Assembly (NCBI GenBank): GCA_027348305.1
Contig: DAIEPS010000087.1
Span: 1 to 7,342 of the forward strand
Direction of reading: 5' to 3'
Length of the DNA stretch: 7,342 nt
DNA from: Anaerolineaceae bacterium
Lineage (GTDB): Bacteria; Chloroflexota; Anaerolineae; Anaerolineales; Anaerolineaceae
Position 1 is the stretch's first letter. The number at the start of each line of letters is the position of its first letter. A program made the position numbers and the translations under genes. Shown piece by piece: positions 4,771 to 7,342 of this stretch. The notes under the pieces were generated by a model. The model did not search any database. It had not been told where the DNA came from and was given only the letters and a program-made list of their open reading frames with translations.

Positions 4771-5490
4771 CTATTCTTCGAGCGAGATCGTGACAGCCTG
4801 CAGGGGATCAACCTTGAGGCCGGGTCCCATGGTGGCAGCAACAGAGATCTTGCGGATGTAAGTGCCTTTGGCGCCGGTTGGGCGAGCCTTCTTGATGGCT
4901 TCCATCAGGGCAGCAAAGTTTTGGAACAGTTTTTCAGCCGTGAATGAGGCCTTGCCGATGGCCACATGAATATTGGCGGTCTTATCAAGTCTGAATTCCA
5001 CACGACCGGCTTTGGCTTCGTTGATCACGCGGGGCAGATCTTCTGCAGCGCAAACGGTGCCCGCTTTGGGGTTCGGCATCAATGAACGGGGACCCAAGAC
5101 ACGACCCAATTTACCAACTTTGGCCATCATATCGGGGGTGGCGATGGTGACATCGAAATCGGTCCAACCGGCAGCGATCTTGTTGATCATTTCGTCGGTA
5201 TCGGCCACGTAATCGGCGCCGCCTTCTTGGGCTTTGGTTGCGCCTTCACCCTGGGCAAAGACCAACACACGAACTGTTTTACCCAAACCATTGGGCAGTA
5301 CAACTACATCACGCACCTGTTGGTCAGCCTGGCGCGGGTCAAGACCCATGCGCAGGTGAACTTCAACGGATGCATCAAAATTTGCATAAGAGGTTTCTTT
5401 TGCGAGTGCAACTGCTTCTTTCGGTGAATAAACTGTATCGAGGTTCACCTTGGCAAGAGCTGCCATGTATTTCTTACCGTGTTTCGCCAT
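4771..5490 (-). CDS. rplA: 50S ribosomal protein L1
   Basis: The product is 239 aa (E. coli 234). L1 binds the mobile stalk of 23S rRNA (helices 76-78), assists exit of deacylated tRNA, and in many bacteria represses its own operon by binding a copy of that rRNA site in the mRNA. Family hallmarks are the N-terminal MAKHGKKYMAAL, the VRVLVFAQGEGATKAQEGGADY segment, GRVLGPRSLMPNPKAGTV (about 127-144) and the late IRKISVAATMGPGLKVD. The start at 5490 is set by AGGAG (5496-5500), 5 nt upstream. An earlier ATG at 5538 would read through the spacer hairpin and is rejected. The 49-nt spacer before it holds a probable L1-binding element, which fits direct feedback. Confidence 0.97.
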   Translation of the reverse strand: MAKHGKKYMAALAKVNLDTVYSPKEAVALAKETSYANFDASVEVHLRMGLDPRQADQQVRDVVVLPNGLGKTVRVLVFAQGEGATKAQEGGADYVADTDEMINKIAAGWTDFDVTIATPDMMAKVGKLGRVLGPRSLMPNPKAGTVCAAEDLPRVINEAKAGRVEFRLDKTANIHVAIGKASFTAEKLFQNFAALMEAIKKARPTGAKGTYIRKISVAATMGPGLKVDPLQAVTISLEE

Positions 5491-5502
5491 TTTTTCTCCT
5501 TC

Positions 5503-5536
5503 GTGGTACCAGCGGGTGAGTGTATCACCCTCCCAC
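5503..5536 (-). promoter_or_regulatory. Probable L1-binding mRNA site upstream of rplA
   Basis: In the transcript GTGG (5536-5533) pairs with CCAC (5506-5503). Inside, GA (5532-5531) stands opposite a 7-nt GCTGGTA (5513-5507). A 6-bp stem GGGTGA/TCACCC (5530-5525 with 5519-5514) then closes a 5-nt loop. GTGGGAG and a closing UACCAC resemble the L1 stalk of 23S rRNA, the normal L1 target. It ends 2 nt before the start of the AAGGAG ribosome-binding site, so a bound protein would block translation of rplA. The L1 role is inferred from this likeness and from the gene context. Confidence 0.6.
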
Positions 5537-5539
5537 AAA

Positions 5540-5968
5540 CTATTTCTCGACGACCGTTAAGCCCATGTTGCGGGCTGTACCTTCAATTTGGCGCATGGCG
5601 CCGTCCAAGTCAATCGCATTCATGTCTTTCATCTTTTGTTCTGCGATATCACGGATCTGGGCCTTGGTGACTTTGCCAACTTTTTCACGATTGGGGATGG
5701 CTGAACCACTCGCCACACCAGCGGCCTTCTTGAGAAGGACGGAAGCAGGGGAAGACTTCAAGACGAAGGTGAAAGATCCATCGGTGTAAACGGTAATTTC
5801 AGCAGGGATGATCTCACCGGCTTTTTGCTGCGTTCGAGCGTTGTACTCTTTGCAGAAAGCCATGATGTTGATGCCGTGTCCGGCCAGGGCAGGACCAATA
5901 GGGGGTGCAGGATTGGCCTTACCGGCCGTGATCTGCAGACGAACAATTGCTTTAAATTTCTTTGCCAC
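5540..5968 (-). CDS. rplK: 50S ribosomal protein L11
   Basis: The product is 142 aa, the standard length. L11 binds the GTPase-associated region of 23S rRNA next to L10 and takes part in factor-dependent GTP hydrolysis and, with RelA, the stringent response. The N-terminal domain has ANPAPPIGPALAGHGINIMAF (about 18-38), the conserved Pro-rich element next to the thiostrepton-binding cleft. The C-terminal rRNA-binding domain has GSAIPNREKVGKVTKAQIRDIA and MKDMNAIDLDGAMRQIEGTARNMGL. The start is GTG (5968-5966) with AGGAG at 5976-5980, 7 nt upstream. It lies between nusG and rplA and is preceded by the first of the two L1-type RNA elements. Confidence 0.97.
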   Translation of the reverse strand: MAKKFKAIVRLQITAGKANPAPPIGPALAGHGINIMAFCKEYNARTQQKAGEIIPAEITVYTDGSFTFVLKSSPASVLLKKAAGVASGSAIPNREKVGKVTKAQIRDIAEQKMKDMNAIDLDGAMRQIEGTARNMGLTVVEK

Positions 5969-5982
5969 TTTATCTCTCCTTG

Positions 5983-6018
5983 GTGGTTATAACGGGTGAT
6001 AGGGGAGCACCCTCCCAC
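5983..6018 (-). promoter_or_regulatory. Probable L1-binding mRNA site upstream of rplK
   Basis: This element has the same geometry as the one before rplA: GTGG (6018-6015) with CCAC (5986-5983), a GA dinucleotide (6014-6013) opposite 7-nt GTTATAA (5993-5987), and an inner stem GGGTG/CACCC (6012-6008 with 5998-5994). The first 14 bases, TTTGTGGGAGGGTG, are identical in both spacers, while the apical loop differs in sequence and length. That is expected when structure rather than coding is kept. It ends just before the AAGGAG of rplK. Repression at rplK by L1 is known in E. coli; applying it here is inference. Confidence 0.65.
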
Positions 6019-6022
6019 AAAT

Positions 6023-6037
6023 ACGCCTAAAAGGCGT
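6023..6037 (-). other. Hairpin directly after the nusG stop
   Basis: ACGCCT and AGGCGT form a perfect 6-bp stem around a 3-nt loop, 2 nt past the nusG TAG. No T tract follows, so it is more likely a processing, stability or pausing element than a full terminator. Confidence 0.4.
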
Positions 6038-6039
6038 TA

Positions 6040-6738
6040 CTACGCTTTCTCAACTTGCAAGAAATCCAACTCAACGGGCGTTTCACGGCCAAAGAAATTG
6101 ACCATGACCCGAACTTTGGTTCTTTCCATATCGATCTCAGAAACCTGTCCACGGAAGTCATTGAAGGGGCCATCCACGATGCGCACGCGTTCGCCCACTT
6201 TGAAGGATACCTTGACCAACGGGGCTTCAGCTTCCATACGGCGCAGGATCTGCTGTACTTCTTCAGGTCGCAGGGCAGTAGGATCGTTGCCCATGCCAAC
6301 AAAGCCGGTCACACCCGGGGTATTGCGAACCACGTACCATGATTCCTCAGAGAGGATCATATTCACCAGCACATAGCCGGGGAATACATGGCGTTCTACC
6401 GTGCGGCGTTTGCCGTCTTTGACTTCAATTTCTTCCTGTGTGGGGATCACTACATCGTAAATCTTGTCTTTCATCCCCATCGTTTCAATACGCTGTTCAA
6501 GGTTATAACGAACCTTGTTTTCATAACCAGAATAGCAGTGAATCACGAACCACGCGCGTTCAGATCCTGCTGCAGAAACACTTTCAGGGACCTCATCCGG
6601 TGATACTGATGGGTCCTTGAACATCTCAACAGGCTCCAGTGAATCATTCAGAGGCGCGTTGATTTCACTGGGTACGTTCTCTTTTAAAGGAGAAGTCCCT
6701 TCCAGTTCGTCATTATCAAATTCGTCTCGCGCATCCAT
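6040..6738 (-). CDS. nusG: Transcription elongation/antitermination factor NusG, with acidic N-terminal extension
   Basis: The product is 232 aa, about 50 longer than E. coli NusG (181). NusG binds the RNA polymerase clamp through its NGN domain to modify pausing, and its KOW domain links to Rho or ribosomal protein S10. The NGN domain spans about 61-170: AWFVIHCYSGYENKVRYNLE, then RHVFPGYVLVNM (116-127) and VRNTPGVTGFVG. The KOW domain covers about 178-232, with FKVGERVRIVDGPFNDFRGQV. Residues 1-58 are rich in Asp, Glu, Ser and Pro, look disordered and have no match to the core fold. The ATG at 6738 has only a weak GGTGA-like ribosome-binding site. No ATG or GTG closer to the NGN domain gives a better family fit, so the extension is taken as real. 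secE ends 33 nt upstream. Confidence 0.95.
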   Translation of the reverse strand: MDARDEFDNDELEGTSPLKENVPSEINAPLNDSLEPVEMFKDPSVSPDEVPESVSAAGSERAWFVIHCYSGYENKVRYNLEQRIETMGMKDKIYDVVIPTQEEIEVKDGKRRTVERHVFPGYVLVNMILSEESWYVVRNTPGVTGFVGMGNDPTALRPEEVQQILRRMEAEAPLVKVSFKVGERVRIVDGPFNDFRGQVSEIDMERTKVRVMVNFFGRETPVELDFLQVEKA

Positions 6739-6771
6739 CTTTCACCAAACCTCACTGCGTTGCAGCAGAAG

Positions 6772-6984
6772 CTATCCGACAATCAATCCAATAAGTTTCG
6801 TAAAACCAAAATCAAGGCCGCCCAACAAAGCACCCATGATCACAATTACCAGGACCACGATCTTTGTTAAGCGCCATGCTTCGGGTGTAGTAGGCCAATT
6901 GACTTTTTTAAGCTCGCCAATGGTCTCTCGCCACCATTTTGTAATCCTGTTTTCTTTCTTAGCTTTCACCACTTTATCGGCCAC
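6772..6984 (-). CDS. secE: Protein translocase subunit SecE
   Basis: The product is 70 aa, a typical single-span SecE. It clamps the SecY channel in the SecYEG translocon of the cytoplasmic membrane. Residues 1-15 are Lys-rich. Residues 16-37 hold the conserved amphipathic helix and loop, TKWWRETIGELKKVNWPT, with the hallmark ELKKV.WPT. Residues about 41-68 form the transmembrane helix (IVVLVIVIMGALLGGLDFGF). The start is GTG (6984-6982), with GGGAG at 6990-6994, 5 nt upstream. Its place between tRNA-Trp and nusG is the common secE-nusG arrangement. Confidence 0.96.
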   Translation of the reverse strand: MADKVVKAKKENRITKWWRETIGELKKVNWPTTPEAWRLTKIVVLVIVIMGALLGGLDFGFTKLIGLIVG

Positions 6985-7010
6985 GGCTACTCCCTGTTTT
7001 GAGTGCTAAA

Positions 7011-7031
7011 GCGCCGCCACGCAGACGGCGC
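7011..7031 (-). other. GC-rich hairpin between tRNA-Trp and secE
   Basis: GCGCCG (7031-7026) pairs with CGGCGC (7016-7011), with a 9-nt loop, followed by TTT. It begins 9 nt after the tRNA 3' end. The short T tract makes it a weak terminator at best. A role in freeing the tRNA from the shared transcript, or in reducing readthrough to secE, is possible. Confidence 0.4.
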
Positions 7032-7040
7032 CAACTTTCT

Positions 7041-7117
7041 TGGCAGGCCAGGCAAGAATCGAACTCGCAACCTCCTGTTTTGGAGACAGGCACTCTGCCA
7101 AATTGAGCTACTGGCCT
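7041..7117 (-). tRNA. tRNA-Trp (anticodon CCA)
   Basis: All arms can be drawn on the minus strand. The acceptor stem is AGGCCAG (7117-7111) with CTGGCCT (7051-7045). The D arm is GCTC/GAG(T). The anticodon stem CCTGT/ACAGG carries loop CTCCAAA, giving anticodon CCA. The variable loop is AGGTT, and the T arm GCGAG/CTTGC has loop TTCGATT. The discriminator base is G, and the CCA tail is encoded (7043-7041). tRNA-Trp between rpmG and secE is a known arrangement in several bacterial phyla, so it is probably cut from a longer transcript. Confidence 0.96.
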
Positions 7118-7121
7118 GTAT

Positions 7122-7151
7122 CGGGCAAGGCGATCCGAATCGCCTTGCCCG
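7122..7151 (-). other. Strong hairpin between rpmG and tRNA-Trp
   Basis: A perfect 13-bp stem, CGGGCAAGGCGAT with its exact complement (7122-7134 with 7139-7151), closes a 4-nt loop, TCGG in the transcript. It lies 4 nt upstream of the tRNA 5' end and 12 nt after the rpmG stop. There is no T tract, so an RNA-processing or stability role is likelier than termination. Confidence 0.6.
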
Positions 7152-7163
7152 GATTTCAACAGA

Positions 7164-7334
7164 CTACTTGGTTTCGCGATGCAAGGTGTGCTTTTGGCAT
7201 CGCTTGCAATATTTCTTGATTTCCATTCGACCGGGATCGTTGCGGCGATTCTTCTCGGAGGTGTAGTTTCTCTCCTTGCAATCATTGCACGCAAAGGTGA
7301 TTACCGGGCGAACATCTTTCTTTTTAGAGGCCAT
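7164..7334 (-). CDS. rpmG: 50S ribosomal protein L33 (zinc-binding form)
   Basis: This 56-aa gene is short and easily overlooked. It reads MASKKKDVRPVITFACNDC, then KERNYTSEKNRRNDPGRMEI, then KKYCKRCQKHTLHRETK and TAG. L33 is a small protein of the large subunit near the E site. The cysteine pairs C16/C19 and C43/C46 form the four-Cys zinc ribbon of the C+ type, and RNY.SEKNRRNDP.R.E.KKYC is the family core. The ATG is at 7334-7332; a GAG at 7342-7340 is probably the end of a ribosome-binding site cut off by the window edge. It is the first visible gene of the leftward cluster. Confidence 0.95.
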   Translation of the reverse strand: MASKKKDVRPVITFACNDCKERNYTSEKNRRNDPGRMEIKKYCKRCQKHTLHRETK

Positions 7335-7342
7335 GCTAACTC

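Noticed and set aside
4771..5538. rplA read from an ATG at 5538
   Set aside because: It would translate the spacer hairpin and ribosome-binding site; MAKHGKKY at 5490 is the family start and has AGGAG 5 nt upstream.
6023..6037. Hairpin after nusG as a full terminator
   Set aside because: The 6-bp stem has no T tract, and the next gene, rplK, shows no promoter of its own in the spacer.

Overview
The window looks like a chromosomal segment of a moderate-GC bacterium, most likely Chloroflexota (Anaerolineae-like). This placement is inferred from three things: the gene order rpmG, tRNA-Trp, secE, nusG, rplK, rplA, rplJ, rplL; a long LexA-type repressor; and two lipoproteins with Thr/Pro-rich linkers. 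No 16S gene is present, so it stays an inference.

Left part (1-2677). The 3' end of a phosphinothricin-acetyltransferase-like GNAT gene closes with a terminator. A rightward gene with its own promoter follows, coding for a lipid-anchored alpha/beta hydrolase. It converges on a leftward gene for a lipoprotein built from two copies of one domain. The two genes are separated by a 27-bp imperfect palindrome. The lipoprotein gene is divergent from the lexA-like gene, and both are read from a 144-bp spacer.

Middle (2610-3593). The lexA-like gene has a near-consensus promoter with a candidate LexA operator between the -35 and -10 boxes. It ends in a 190-bp convergent spacer with no gene. That spacer holds a 16-bp inverted repeat made of two near-identical palindromes, then three hairpins that would end transcription from both sides.

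Right part (3594-7342, all leftward). This is the classic translation/secretion/antitermination cluster: L33, tRNA-Trp, SecE, NusG, L11, L1, L10, L7/L12. It carries several layers of probable autoregulation. Two near-identical RNA hairpin elements, one before rplK and one before rplA, look like L1-binding sites that copy the L1 stalk of 23S rRNA. The rplA-rplJ spacer has an extended -10 promoter, an L10 leader RNA and an attenuator-type terminator before rplJ. L33 is only 56 codons and is easily missed.

No mobile element, CRISPR array or defence system was seen. The points most worth following are the twin L1-type sites, the LexA with an Ala-Ser bond where Ala-Gly is usual, and the duplicated-domain lipoprotein of unknown function.
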